64,000 nt of DNA from Vulpes vulpes (GCF_048418805.1 NC_132788.1:103073694-103137693); one strand, 5' to 3'. Positions 19,200 to 30,307 are shown, counted from the first letter of the stretch. A program made the numbers and translations. Notes: a model not told the origin generated them from the letters alone.

Positions 19200-22100
19200 G
19201 TAAGTTCTTGGGTTGATGAACGGATGCCCTCAAAAGTTCAGTTCGAGTGGCCTCTGGACTTCACTGGGTCAGGGCTGTACATGGCCACAAGGTAGGCTGC
19301 CAGAGTTGGAGGAACTGAAAAGGGATGGGAATAAAGTATAGTCTTGGTAGCCTCCCAGTGACTGTCAGATTTGGGGTCTTTGTGAGTTTGGGTGAAGGTA
19401 GGGATTGTGTGTAGTTGGTATATAAGGAAGGACAGGTAATGAATGTTAATGTTATTTTATTATTATTAAAGATTCCATTTTCAAGAAATCTCTGTGCCCA
19501 GCATGGGGCTCGAACTGACAACCCTGAGATGAAGAGTTCATTGCTCCACTGACTGAGTCAGCCAGGCATGCCTATTATTTTTTTATTCACTTAGAATTAT
19601 TATAAATCTGAGCAAAGTAACAGCTCTACCTCGTAGAGCTTTAATTTTTTTCAAACATTAATTTAGAAACATACCACTTTCTTGGTAGATATGTAAGCCC
19701 ACCATCCTTTTTATGCCCTTGAGTGGAGCAGGGCTGCTCTGGCTTTTTACAAGATATTGTGCGTGGAAGAGAGGTGGGGATAGGTGCTGCATACTCAAAG
19801 CAGGTGTGGGGCAGTTTCCTGATCTGTGAGTGTTGGGCAGGCTTTAATCCTCATGGATCTGCTCTTCCCCAGCTGTGTCCACCCGGGACCCTGCCTATAT
19901 CCATGAGTCAGAAATTCCTCCTTCGTCAAAAGACCATTCCTCTTCTCAGGACATGGACTTGTTTGTTTGCAATGGCCTGGAACCTTCTATGCCAGCCAGT
20001 GTTGGTTCTCAGGTACAGGATCTCTGGGCCCCTGGGGGTGGGAGAGGCCCTTCCCTAGAATGCCCCCTTGTCAGAGTTCTAGTACCACTTGTTATAGATC
20101 TTTCAGAGCCTCACCCAGGGCACAGGACAAAAAGCCAGAGACTATTTACAAGGCTGTCCTGGTAGCAGGGACCTAGTTAGGGAAATGAACTTATGTAGCA
20201 GGTATTTCTCTCATAGTAGAGCTCAAAACGCTCAGGCCAGGTTAGAAGTGGAGAGAGATTTGGTCCTCTGTCAGCAGAGTTGAATTTAAAGAGATAAGAT
20301 CACCTCATAGTGAAGAGTCTTGAGGACTGACTTCTGGTTTGAGACACCAGAAGTCCATCTGACAATCCTGTGTTTGGAGTCTCTTGTGCCCAGGCTTCAG
20401 CCTCAGCCATCTTTCTGTGAACACGGATAGGCTGGTTTCTTACTGACCCCAAATGTGTGTGGTGATTCAGGAGTCAGTGACTTTCCAGGATGTTGCTGTG
20501 GACTTCACTGAGAAGGAATGGCCCTTGCTGGATTCTTCTCAGAGAAAATTGTACAAAGATGTGATGTTGGAGAACTATAGCAACCTCGCCTCAGTGGGTA
20601 AGATTGGAAATTATTTCTCTGTGTATCAGATGTTTTTGTTCTAAGTACTTGCTGTGACCCAGGGGCTATGGGGATTTGGAACTTAATTGTGAACAAAGGT
20701 GACCTGGTGCCCCCCCTCATGATGTTTCCCAGTGATTGTTGAGACCTGTTCATTGCATTGACCTTGGAGGTTGTCCCATGTGTCTGAGTTTGGGCATAGG
20801 TTTCTGAGTTAAGAAATCCTCATTCTAAAAAAAAAAAAAAGAAATCCTCATTCTTTTGAAGGGCAAAGCGTGTGGGTCTTTGTGTTTTGTGTTTTATGAA
20901 AGCCTTTCACTGTGTTCCTTAGAAATTTGGCACCATCATTTTGCTGCTCCTAAGTCAGACTTGTCCATCTTCAGAACACTGAAGACCAAAACCTTGACCC
21001 CGGCCTAACGGAGGGGGTTGTCCTCTGCACGATCCTCCCTCAACATGTGTCTTTCCCCGTGAGTAGGGTATCAGGTGGGCAAACCCAGCCTCATCTCCCA
21101 CTTGGAGCAAGAAGAGGAGCTGAGGACAGAGGAGAGGGAACTGCACCAAGCCACATCTCCCGGTGAGCACCAGGCAGACACTACCAGGAAAACACGAGTG
21201 CTTCTGGGTACCTGCTTTAATCACTGAGGGGATGGAGGGAGATCCATTAGGAAATGTCACCCAGGGAAATTTGAGAATGCTCCTTCTCCATTCTCTCACA
21301 AGTCCTTTGCTCTCACTGTCCTCTCCTGTGTTGTATATGTTTCTTTCTTCATCTTTTTCATCTGTCTACGTATTCATTTACCAACTTACTTAGTTTTGAG
21401 ATGTAACTGACATGATACCATGTTAGTTTTAAGTATACGACATAATGGGAAAAAAAAGTATACGACATAATGGTTCAATGTTTGAACCATTATGTGATCA
21501 CCATGTTATATGTGGACTAAGATCCATCACCACAGAGTTAGAAAAATATTTTTTCCTTGTGATTAGAACATTTAAGATTTACCGTCTTAGCAACCTTCAG
21601 TGCATTACAAAATTATTAACTATAGTCACCATGCTGTGTGTTACATCCCCAGGGCTTATCTCTTTCATAACTGGGAGTTACCTTTTGACCCCCTTCACAC
21701 CCACGTCCACCCACCGCCTCTGACAACCACCACCAATCTGTTCTGGGTATCCATGAGCTCAGTTGTTTTGGGTTTTTTTGGCGGGGCTGGGGGGAGGTTT
21801 GGTTTTTGTATTTTGGATTCCACACTGAAGTAAGATATGATACGTCTTTCTTTGTCTTATCTTACTTAGCAATATGCTCTCTATTCCTGTTGCCAAAAAT
21901 GGGAATATTCCCTTTTTTATGGCTGAATAATACTCCATTATGTATTACATGCCATGTTTTCTTTATTCATCTATCGAGGAACACTTAGATTGCTTCCATT
22001 GCCTTGACTATTGTAAATAACGCTGCTGTAAACATGGGAGTGTGGATATGTTTTTAAGGTAGTGTTTTCATTTTCTTGGGATAAATAGCCAGAAGCAGAG

Positions 22101-24300
22101 TTGCTGGGTGTCATCAAACTTGACATGTCTACACGAGCTCTGTCCCATTCTTTCATATTCAACATTCCTGGTCATACTCTTTCTGTTGTTATCACTGTCA
22201 GTCTTTGAAGAATTTATCCTTTGGTGAATCAAGTTAAATACAGACATTTTTACTCACATATGTTTTTCCCCTTTGATAACACCTTTTCTTTCTTTAGGGT
22301 TAGTATTGCAAAGAAATCTCCCCTGTTTTTGTCACTACCATCTCACCATCTTTCTCCAGCTAATATTTCTCTCCTCGGGTTAACGTTTTACCAATTTGTT
22401 TCAGATTGGGAGACTCCGTCTAAAAGCAAATGGTCCATTCTCATGGAAGATATTTTTGGGAAGGAAACATCCAGTGGTGTGACAGTGGTAAGACTTCCTT
22501 GGGATAATCTCCCATGTTGGGAGGAAACAGGGGCAGCCTCAGAAAAGCAGCTCAAGAACCAGGCATGAGTGGACTTCCCCAAGAGGCAGCTGTTTCAGAC
22601 GTTGAATGTCAGTTCGGGGGAAAACCCTAAAAACCTAGCCTCAAATTTCTTGACTTAGAGTTGCAACAACCAAATTTTTCTAGGACTGTGCCTCAGATAG
22701 TGTTGGGACTCAATTTAGATTTAAACAGTTAACAAAGTATATATGCAAAAAGCCTTGTGAAAGTTACACCCGTGGAGCCTTAGGGGGTAGCATCCACCCT
22801 GTTATTTGATGGAGCCCAAATGGGGCAGAAACAGGACTTTGGCACTGCAAATTATGACCTCATTTGTCATAATGACGTGCTTATACATACATCAGTTTTT
22901 GTGGGGATGACTAGAGGACTCCTAGGAATGTGGTGAGTTGTGGGAAATGCCTTAGTCAGCACTCCTCTCTTAATCAACAGGAAAGAACACGTCTTGGAGA
23001 TAAACCCACTGAGTACACTCACCTGTTTGAAGTCTTTAGCATGGGCACTCATCTTACTCAGCAGATGGGAAGGCACGCTGGCAAGAGGCCCTATCACCGC
23101 CGGGACTGTGGGGCAGCTTTCAAGAACAGGTCACATCTAGCCCAACATGTGAGCATTTACAATGGCAGGAAAATGCATGAATGTCATCAGTGCCAAAAAG
23201 CCTTCACCACGAGTGCGTCCCTCACGCGGCACAGGAGAATACACACTGGGGAGAAACCCTATGAATGCAGCGCCTGTGGGAAAGCCTTCAATGATCCCTC
23301 TGCCCTCAGGAGTCACGCGAGAACTCACCTCACAGAGAAGCCCTTTGACTGCAGTCAGTGTGGAAATGCCTTCCGAACCCTCTCCTCCCTGAAGATACAC
23401 ATGAGAGTTCACACTGGGGAGAGACCTTACAAGTGTGATGAGTGTGGGAAGGCGTATGGCAGGAGCTGCCACCTCATTGCACACAAACGAACGCACACAG
23501 GAGAGAGACCATACGAATGCCACGACTGTGGGAAAGCTTTCCAGCACCCCTCACATCTCAAAGAGCATGTCCGGAATCACACTGGAGAGAAACCATATGA
23601 ATGCACACAGTGTGGAAAAGCCTTCCGATGGAAGTCTAACTTCAATTTGCACAAGAAGAACCACATGGTAGAGAAAACATATGAATGTAAAGAATGTGGG
23701 AAATCCTTTGGTGATCTCTTATCACGGAGAAAACACATGAGAATTCATATTGTAAAGAAACCCATTGAATGTAGACAGTGTGGGAAAGCATTCCGAAACC
23801 AGTCCATCCTTAAGACACACATGAATTCTCACACTGGAGAGAAGCCCTATGGGTGTGATCTATGTGGGAAAGCCTTCAGCGCGAGCTCAAACCTGACCAC
23901 ACACAGGAAAATACACACTCAAGAGAGACGCTACGAATGTGCTGCCTGTGGGAAAGTGTTTGGGGATTATTTATCCCGGAGGAGGCACATGAGCATTCAT
24001 CTTGTAAAGAAACGTGTTGAATGTAGGCAGTGTGGGAAAGCCTTCAGAAACCAGTCGACCCTCAAGACACACATGAGAAGTCATACAGGAGAGAAGCCGT
24101 ATGAGTGTGATCATTGTGGGAAAGCCTTCAGCATAGGTTCAAACCTTAATGTGCATAGGAGGATACACACTGGGGAGAAACCCTACGAATGCCTGGCCTG
24201 TGGGAAAGCCTTCAGTGACCATTCATCCCTTCGGAGTCATGTGAAGACTCATCGAGGAGAGAAGCTCTTCGTGTCATCTGTGTGGAAGAGGCTCCAGTGA
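19169..24300 (+). CDS. ZNF317: KRAB C2H2 zinc finger protein 317 (spliced CDS)
   Basis: Sequence-specific DNA-binding repressor of the KRAB-ZNF family, nuclear, expected to recruit TRIM28/KAP1. Coding joins: 19169-19199, 19873-20012, 20471-20597, 21067-21162, 22405-22487, 22981-24300. All junctions obey GT-AG and keep frame, giving 598 residues (human ZNF317, from memory, 595). KRAB-A covers residues 58-99 and keeps the DV and MLE residues needed for TRIM28 binding. A KRAB-B-like exon covers about 100-131. A spacer (about 132-224) holds one degenerate finger, and 13 intact C2H2 fingers follow from residue 225 at an exact 28-residue period. Fingers 7-9 are duplicated as 10-12. The C-terminal WKRLQ end and the DLFVC, LFEVF and GRHAGKRPYHRRD segments match my memory of ZNF317. 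Function in cells is inferred from the family. Confidence 0.93.
19450..19572 (-). mobile_element. Older tRNA-derived SINE fragment
   Basis: GCATGGGGCTCGAACTGACAACCCTGAGATGAAGAG and GACTGAGTCAGCCAGGCATGCC. tRNA-like head in reverse, in ZNF317 intron 2. Confidence 0.65.
19873..20012 (+). CDS. ZNF317: ZNF317 exon 3
   Basis: 140 bases. Acceptor CTGCTCTTCCCCAG, donor CAG|GTACAG. Joins phase 1 to phase 0 and encodes the acidic/serine-rich N-terminal segment with DLFVCNGLEP. No domain is recognised here. Confidence 0.85.
20471..20597 (+). CDS. ZNF317: ZNF317 exon 4, KRAB-A box
   Basis: 127 bases, the usual length of a KRAB-A exon. Acceptor GGTGATTCAG, donor GTG|GTAAGA region at 20598. Encodes VTFQDVAVDFT ... 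LYKDVMLENYSNL. The conserved DV, W and MLE positions are present, so the box looks competent for TRIM28 binding. Confidence 0.93.
20811..20854 (+). repeat. Pure A insert with 16-bp TSD (tail-only insertion)
   Basis: AAGAAATCCTCATTCT at 20811-20826 is repeated at 20839-20854 with only A residues between, in ZNF317 intron 4. The context AGTT/AAGA fits L1 endonuclease. Confidence 0.75.
21067..21162 (+). CDS. ZNF317: ZNF317 exon 5, KRAB-B-like
   Basis: 96 bases, acceptor CCGTGAGTAG, donor CCCG|GTGAGC. Begins GYQVGKPSLISHLEQEEE, the typical KRAB-B-type start after the A box. Confidence 0.9.
21390..22200 (-). mobile_element. Ancient L1 3' end relic in intron 5
   Basis: GAGATGTAACTGACATGATACC, ACTATAGTCACCATGCTGTG, GAATAATACTCCATTATG and ATTGTAAATAACGCTGC are reverse L1 3' end text. 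No frame survives. Confidence 0.7.
21431..21473 (+). repeat. Short A-rich insert with 18-bp TSD (tail-only insertion)
   Basis: AAGTATACGACATAATGG at 21431-21448 is repeated at 21456-21473, separated only by GAAAAAA. The context TTTT/AAGT fits L1 endonuclease. It lies inside the ancient L1 and so is younger than that element. Confidence 0.75.
22405..22487 (+). CDS. ZNF317: ZNF317 exon 6
   Basis: 83 bases. Acceptor CCAATTTGTTTCAG, donor ACAGTG|GTAAGA. Encodes DWETPSKSKWSILMEDIFGK, matching my memory of ZNF317. It is a linker exon between KRAB-B and fingers. Confidence 0.88.
22981..24300 (+). CDS. ZNF317: ZNF317 exon 7, zinc finger array
   Basis: Acceptor CTCTCTTAATCAACAG ends at 22980. The frame runs 439 codons to TGA at 24298-24300. 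One degenerate finger (YHRRDCGAAF..., first Cys and last His lost) precedes 13 intact C2H2 fingers starting at 23176 and spaced 84 bases apart, the last at 24184. Most linkers are TGEKPY-like, but several are unusual (HMVEKTYEC, HIVKKPIEC, HLVKKRVEC, HTQERRYEC), which may bend or split DNA contact. An in-frame ATG at 22930 lies in the intron and is not the start. Confidence 0.95.
   Translation, partial: ERTRLGDKPTEYTHLFEVFSMGTHLTQQMGRHAGKRPYHRRDCGAAFKNRSHLAQHVSIYNGRKMHECHQCQKAFTTSASLTRHRRIHTGEKPYECSACGKAFNDPSALRSHARTHLTEKPFDCSQCGNAFRTLSSLKIHMRVHTGERPYKCDECGKAYGRSCHLIAHKRTHTGERPYECHDCGKAFQHPSHLKEHVRNHTGEKPYECTQCGKAFRWKSNFNLHKKNHMVEKTYECKECGKSFGDLLSRRKHMRIHIVKKPIECRQCGKAFRNQSILKTHMNSHTGEKPYGCDLCGKAFSASSNLTTHRKIHTQERRYECAACGKVFGDYLSRRRHMSIHLVKKRVECRQCGKAFRNQSTLKTHMRSHTGEKPYECDHCGKAFSIGSNLNVHRRIHTGEKPYECLACGKAFSDHSSLRSHVKTHRGEKLFVSSVWKRLQ
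23680..24183 (+). repeat. Three-finger tandem duplication (2 x 252 bp)
   Basis: Fingers 7-9 (23680-23931) and 10-12 (23932-24183) are similar block by block: FGDxLSRR, CRQCGKAFRNQS and SSNL/GSNL cores in the same order. Predicted DNA-contact residues are almost the same in both copies. Confidence 0.85.
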
Positions 24301-24602
24301 TGCATCTTTAAGAGAATCGAGAGCTCAGACTGGGAGGAAGCCTCCTTGGTGTATGGAAGGCAGGAGCACTTAGATGAACTCAACTGTACACAAACCAGTA
24401 CATGTAACCGGAGAAATCCACTTTGTGTAATGGCTGGGAAGGACTTGTTTTTTCACATCACTATGGGGATTTGTGAGAAATGGCTAGGGGCAAAAACACA
24501 CTTGTGGTATGCAGAAACCATCAGTGTACATTCAACTCTTTAAAAGGACAACTTTAGGGAAAGAAACCATAGCTTGGTGTTCAATGTCAAGATGACTTTA
24601 GC

Positions 24603-24617
24603 GCCACCTGGCACCTT
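24603..24617 (-). promoter_or_regulatory. CTCF-like motif (minus strand)
   Basis: The reverse complement reads GCCAGGTGGCGCT, matching the right half of the CTCF core (AGGTGGCGCT) with a poor left half. Orientation is opposite to the site at 7705. Confidence 0.35.
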
Positions 24618-24744
24618 CTGGGCATATGAGTAAGCACACTAGAGAGAATCTGTAAATTCACAAACCTTTACTGGTCTCACCCTGTATTCTCCATGAAAGA
24701 GATCATACAAAAGAGAAAAACTTATAAAGTAGGAAAGTCTGTAA

Positions 24745-24909
24745 CAGAGGTCAGCAAACAAGCCAACTGTCTATTTTCGTATGGCTTGCAAGTTAAGAAT
24801 AGTTGTTAAATTTTTAAGGAAGAAGAATGTGTGACACACCACATGCAACTCACAATGTCTAAAATAATTAACTTTTTGGCCCTTTACAGAAAAATTTGGC
24901 CAACCCCTG
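24745..24909. mobile_element. Old hAT-like DNA transposon relic
   Basis: Ends form an imperfect inverted repeat: CAGAGGTCAGCAAAC at the left and TTTGGCCAACCCCTG at the right. The interior includes GGCCCTTTACAGAAAAA, familiar from abundant mammalian non-autonomous elements. Family not assigned. Confidence 0.6.
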
Positions 24910-24914
24910 GTCTG

Positions 24915-25078
24915 CAGCAGCAGTTGCTAACCAGGGATGATTTAGCTTCTCTGGAGACATTTTTGGTTGTTAAAACTGGTGGGGGAGATGCTGTTGGCAC
25001 ACAGTAATGCACAGGAGCCCTGCCGCAAAGAATTATGTGGCCCAAAATGTCAGTATTGCTAAGGTTGAGAACCTTAGC
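24915..25078 (+). mobile_element. Old DNA transposon relic (same family as 34107-34325)
   Basis: CTGGAGACATTTTTGGTTGT, GGAGATGCTGTTGGCA, AAAGAATTATGTGGCCC, AATGTCAGTATTGCTAAGG and GTTGAGAACC in the order of a common mammalian MER-type hAT relic. Confidence 0.65.
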
Positions 25079-26066
25079 CTAGGACAATCCATCAGTTTTT
25101 GTGAGACATCACTCACACTAGGAGAGGTTTCTGTTTCAAACTTTGGAAGTATAATCAGTATGATTCTTTCAGGAAACGAGAACCCACACTGTACACAGTC
25201 CCCATATGGGGATGATTTTAGCCACAGCCCCCTTTCTTAGGCTTATGAGAATTCATATCGTGATGGAATTTTCTAGTAAACATGAAATTGCATTTGTCAG
25301 TCTTTAATCATGAAAACAGACCCTAGCTCATTACATTATAGTCTCTATTTTTAAGATTATGTTCCCCTAAATAATGCTTAGGCTTCATCACAGAAGGCTT
25401 GTATATAGTATTTTTATTATAATTTCATTCCTGATATGTGTATTAATTTCCTTTTGGATAACTTACTTGACCAGTGGACTGTTTAGAATTATGTTACATA
25501 CTATGTAACATGGATATTTTTAATATCTGTTTGTTACAAGTGTCTAATTTAAGTGCTTTGGATCAGCGCATGATGTCTTCCATCAGATGGATCCTCTGGG
25601 ATGTTCTCGGTATCCTGTCCAGCCAAGAGTGATGTAAACCTCATTGCTCTCCCACTGTCTCTCTCATGTCAAGAAAATCCCAAGTTTTTTCAGATTACAG
25701 AAGTATGCTGTTTTTAAAAGTCTCTTCAGAGTTTTCTGCAGCTAGTACAGTCTTTGTCTTATGTGTAGCCTGGCTGTTGACAGATAAGCAGATGTCACTG
25801 TGTGAGCTATGAGAAGAAAGTACTTGAAAAGGGATTATAACCTAGATTCTTCTACGTGTTTTGTTTTTGCTGTTTGCCCTACTTCACACCTTGTAAGGAG
25901 ATAAGTACCTAGTGTTAAAAGATCCATCTGTGACCATAAGGATGCAAGCCACAGGCTAAAGAGGATCCTGCAGAAAAGGCATAAGGATCCTGGCCTCCCC
26001 AGTAGCTTCTTTGTCTACAGTAGCCATGGATTTGTTATTTCCAGACTTCCTATTACATGAGAAAAA

Positions 26067-26072
26067 AATAAA
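26067..26072 (+). terminator. ZNF317: Poly(A) signal AATAAA (probable ZNF317)
   Basis: AATAAA followed by a GT/T-rich stretch (GTAAGTGGCTTTG, TTTCATTGTTTATC), about 1.77 kb after the stop codon. Confidence 0.55.
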
Positions 26073-26339
26073 ACATTATTGGCGTAAGTGGCTTTGATAT
26101 TTCATTGTTTATCAATTTAATAATTTTTTGGTTGAGGGAGGGTTCCGCTACTCCTAGGTGGATGCCATCTGGAATACATACACTTAGTCATTAGGTTTTA
26201 CAACTGCTGTATGTGGATATAATCTTTTGATTGTTGAATATGGGTGTTTTTTACATCTTTAAGCCATGTTTTAAAATTGTATTTCAAGTCTTTGACTTAA
26301 GTATTTATTTTCTTGATTTGAAGTAGTATATTAGTTTTT

Positions 26340-26500
26340 ACAAAGCCTTAAGAAGCAATACCGTCACTCTTTCCCTTTTGCATATGGAGAGTCGGAGGCA
26401 AGAAAGTTTAGGTTGCTTGTCTGAGGTCAACCCACAAGTAGTAGTGCTTGTATTTGAGTCCACACTTATGTCAGGCCTTGTTGTGTCTGCCCCACATCTA
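26340..26500 (-). mobile_element. MIR-like relic
   Basis: TTGCTTGTCTGAGGTCAACCC and TTTGAGTCCACAC resemble the MIR 3' part. Confidence 0.45.
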
Positions 26501-26559
26501 TAGCAGCGAATTGGGATTTTTGCCTTCATGGCACTTACCTTCTGCTTAGGGTAAGGCAT

Positions 26560-27060
26560 CTAATAAACGAGTAAATATATTTTATATCAAATGGTAAATG
26601 CAGTGGAGGAAAAGTTAGGCATAGTAACGGTGAGAGGAAATGCAGGGGTTTAGCAGAGCTGTTGAGTGGGCAAGGAAGGCCTGCCTTTAAGGGAGCATTT
26701 GAGCAGCGATGTAATATTGTAGTCGGGAAGAGCACCCTAGGCAGTTCAAAGGCAATGGAAAAGAAAACTGCTTGGGACCACCATGCGTTAGCAAAGGGGC
26801 AGTGTGGCTGGAGTGGAGCAAGCTTGGGAGTCACAGGAGGATGAGTACAGAGCTGGGTCAGGATCCTGATCTTGTGGGTTTACTGGAAGGATTTTCCTTT
26901 TATCCTCCATGTGGTAGGAAGTCAGTGGAGGGTTTTGATCAGAGGGGTGGTGACTCTAATTTCTGTTTGAATCGCTGGCTTCCAGGTTGACAGGCTAAGG
27001 AAGGACAAAGTGCGGACAAGCCTGTTAGAAAGCCTTTGCAGAATTAGAGTGGTAGCCAGA
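26560..27060 (+). mobile_element. Ancient interspersed repeat, family uncertain
   Basis: Ordered text such as GTGTGGCTGGAGTGGAGCAAG, GATCTTGTGGGTTTACTGG, GTCAGTGGAGGGTTTTGATCAG is typical of a common old mammalian repeat. No coding signal. Confidence 0.45.
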
Positions 27061-27359
27061 TTAGTGGTGGGGGGAGGATGAGAAGCACATGGATGAATGT
27101 AGCTATTAATTTTCGCTTCCACATAGCAATCTTTTTTGTCACCCTGCAGCATGCCTTTTCTGTTGCTGATGGACAATTAGTTGTTGACATTTTTCCCAGT
27201 TGATGAACAGAGCTGCTTTAAGAATGACGTACATACTTTGTGGAGTACTGGTGAGTTATTCCAGGAGCGTGAATTGCTGGTGTAAGGTCTGTGCACTTTC
27301 AACCTACTTGACAGTATTGAGGCCAAAATCATTTCTGCAGTGGTTGTGTGTGTTAACAT

Positions 27360-28610
27360 TTAAAACAGGTTTTACTGAAACACAAAAATGCTTAATTCAC
27401 ACATGTGCAGCTTAATTATTATGTGAACAAATCCATGTAATCAACTGGCAAGAAGAAATACCAGCATAGCTAAATCCCTTCTTTGCCTCATGCCTGTGAG
27501 AAACCCTTCCCTACTCTGCACAGGTAACCAGGATTTTGACTGACGGCATGGCTTGGGGGTTTGTTTTGTTTTTGTTTTTTTGTCTTTGAACTCTACAGAA
27601 CCATACAGTACGTATTCTTTTGTGTCTGTCTGAATTTGCCCATTATTTCTGTGAAATTGATCTTTATTAGAGTATCTCTAGCTAGTACGTTTTTTATGTG
27701 TGTTCTCTTCGAATATTCTGCAATTATTTAAGCAGTTTGTATAAATTGACATTTCACTTTTCATTATGGGGGCTATTGTGAATAATGCTGCTATGGACAT
27801 ACTTTAACATTTCTGATAGTGCACAAGTGCATGTATTTCTCTTGGGTGTATACCCTGGACTGAAATTGCTGGGTCATATGGGGTACATATGTTCATTTTT
27901 ATAGATGATGCCAATTTTCCAAAGTGATTGTGCAAATTTGTTTCCCAACAAGCTATTTTATAGAGTTGGATAAGATACTAAAGTTGCCTGCCTTTTTCTT
28001 ACCATGATTTACACATTCCATTATGAGCCCTCTGGATGCATGTTTTGCATGTTTTCCATTCTGTGGCTTGTCTCCAATGATTTAATTGGTGTATTTGGTT
28101 GAAATGATTTCCTAATTTTAATTTTATGGACAGCACTCTTCTTTTCCTGTGTAAGGAATATTTGCCATTCAGAAGACAGGAAGACATTCTTTAATTTCTT
28201 CTACAAGTTGTTTTGGTTTTGGTATTTTTATTTTAGTATATACTTGTAGATATATATTTAGATTTACAATCCCTGTGAAATTGATTTTTCTGTGTATTGT
28301 GTAAGCTATTAATCTTAGCTTTGTTTTTTCCATATTGACCCAGCATTATTTATACGAGAAGTACATCGTGGCCCTAGGAATTTGAGATGTCACCTTTGTC
28401 ATATATTGAATTCTGTATGTATCTGGTCTAATTCTGGGCTTTTATTCTACTGATTTATTTGTTCATGTGCCATGCCACTGTTTAAATTATAAGAAGCTTT
28501 ATAATAAGTTTCAATCTCTGGAATGTCTAGTTCCCTATCGTGGTTTTTCTTTTTTTAGTGTCTTCCTAGATATTCTCGCTTGGTTTTTCTTTCTTTTTAT
28601 TTTTTATTTT
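27360..28610 (-). mobile_element. Ancient L1 relic
   Basis: Reverse L1 text: GGGGGCTATTGTGAATAATGC, TATACCCTGGACTGAAATTGC, TGGGTCATATGG, GACCCAGCATTATTTATAC. Frames destroyed. Confidence 0.75.
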
Positions 28611-28611
28611 T

Positions 28612-28718
28612 TTGATATTTTTCTTTTAAGTAATTTCTGTATCCAACGTGGGGCTCAAACTTACAACCCCGAGATCAAGAGTCACATGCTCTATTGACTG
28701 AGCCAGCCAGGTGCCCCT
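28612..28718 (-). mobile_element. Older tRNA-derived SINE fragment
   Basis: AACGTGGGGCTCAAACTTACAACCCC ... GACTGAGCCAGCCAGGTGCCCC. Short tRNA-like head in reverse. Confidence 0.65.
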
Positions 28719-28729
28719 GTTTGTGTTGG

Positions 28730-28891
28730 TTTTTTTTTTTTTTTAAGATTTTATTTATTCATGAGAGACACAGGCAGAGGAAGAACCAGGCTTCCTACAG
28801 GAAGCCTGACGTGGGACTTGATCCCCGGTCTCCAGGATCAGGCCCTGGGCTGATGGGGGCACTAAACCACTGAGCCACCCAGGCTGCCCCC
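28730..28891 (-). mobile_element. SINEC insertion
   Basis: Reversed SINE with head GAGCCACCCAGGCTGCCCC. TTTGTGTT target text on both sides. Confidence 0.9.
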
Positions 28892-29960
28892 AATTTGTGT
28901 TTTATATGCACTTTCCTATTATCTTGTCCAACTCTAAAATTAGCTTATTGGTATTTTTATCGTCATTGCCTTGAATTTGTAAGTTAACTTGAGAACTAAC
29001 AATTCTATAATATAAAGTCATCAAAGAACAGAGGATGTCTTTCCATTTATTTGTTCAGGTCTATTTTAGTGTTTGTCTGGAATGTTCAAAAGTTTTCCAT
29101 ATACAGGTTTTATACATTCTTGTTGAGTTTTCCCTAAGTATTTAGCCATTTATTATAAATGAGATTTTTCTCTACCATAATGTCTTCTGTTCACAGTTTT
29201 GTACATGAAAGCTACTAATTTTGTAACTTGCTACTTCACTGAATTGTTTTTTGAGCTAGCTCTGTTCCTGATTTCCTGGGGTTTTCCGGGTATATTGCCA
29301 TATCACCTGCAAATTGAGATATCTTGTTTACCAGTTCTTACGCTTCTAATTGTTTTTGCTTGTCTGATTGCATTAGCTAATAACCTCTAGTACAGTGGCA
29401 AATAGTAACAGATAGTGGGCATCCTTGCTTTGTTCTAGAGGAGATGCCCCTGTTGTTTCCCATTAATTAAGATAATGTCTTCTAGAACTAAGGTATTATA
29501 TTTATTTTATCATATTGAGAAGATATCCTATATTCTTGAATGTTTTGTCATGAATGAGTGTTGAATTTTGTGGTTTTTTTGAACATTTATGAAGAGGATC
29601 ATGATTCTTCTGATTCATTAATAAAGTATATGATATTAATAAATATCTCAATATTCAACAAATCTTGCATTCCTGGAGTGAATTTCACTTGTTTATGGTG
29701 TATTCTTTTCTTAACATGGTGTTGGATCCTTTTTGCTAGTATTTTGTTTAGAATTTTCTCATTGGTATGTTCATGTGTGATCACTGGCCTGTAGTATGTA
29801 CTGTCTGTCTGGTTAAGTATTAGTATTATACTTGTTTCCTAAAAGGGGTTGGGAATTTTTCCTTCTCAGTGCTCTGGGATAATTTATATGGTGTTAGGAC
29901 TGTGTGGTTTTGGAAGATTTCGTAGAATTTCCTGTGAAACGATCTGAGTCTGGTGCTTCT
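28892..29960 (-). mobile_element. Ancient L1 ORF2 relic
   Basis: Reverse transcriptase-region text in reverse: CATCCTTGCTTTGTTC, CTTGCATTCCTGGAGTGAA, GTATTTTGTTTAGAATTTT. Same block as 27360-28610, split by SINEs. Confidence 0.75.
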
Positions 29961-30307
29961 CCCACCCCCCTTTGCATTTCTGTTTCAGAGGTTTCTATTT
30001 AGGCATCTTCCAGTTCACCAAGTCTTCTCAGGCAGGTCCATCCAGTCTGCGACACCCATCAAGGACAGTCTTTATTTCTGTTGCAGTGTTTTTGGATTTC
30101 TGGCATTTCCTTTTGATTCTTAGAGTTTTTATTTCTCAGCTTGCATTACTCGTTTGTTCTTACATGTTTGCTTTTTCTATTAGAAAATGTAGCATATTAA
30201 CCATAGTTATGCTAGTTTCCTGGTCTGACAATTCAAAAATCTCCGCCAGAACAGTCTGGTTCCGATGCTTGGTTATCTTGTGTTAAAGACTGTTCTTACT
30301 TGCTTTT

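Larger units (their letters stand above)
24301..26090 (+). other. ZNF317: ZNF317 3' UTR (probable)
   Basis: No coding sequence between the stop and a clear AATAAA at 26067-26072. It contains two old DNA-transposon relics. Extent is inferred from the poly(A) signal. Confidence 0.6.

Noticed and set aside
22930..22980. ATG at 22930 as start of the zinc finger protein
   Set aside because: It lies in the intron upstream of a strong acceptor (ends 22980), and the KRAB exons join in frame at 22981.
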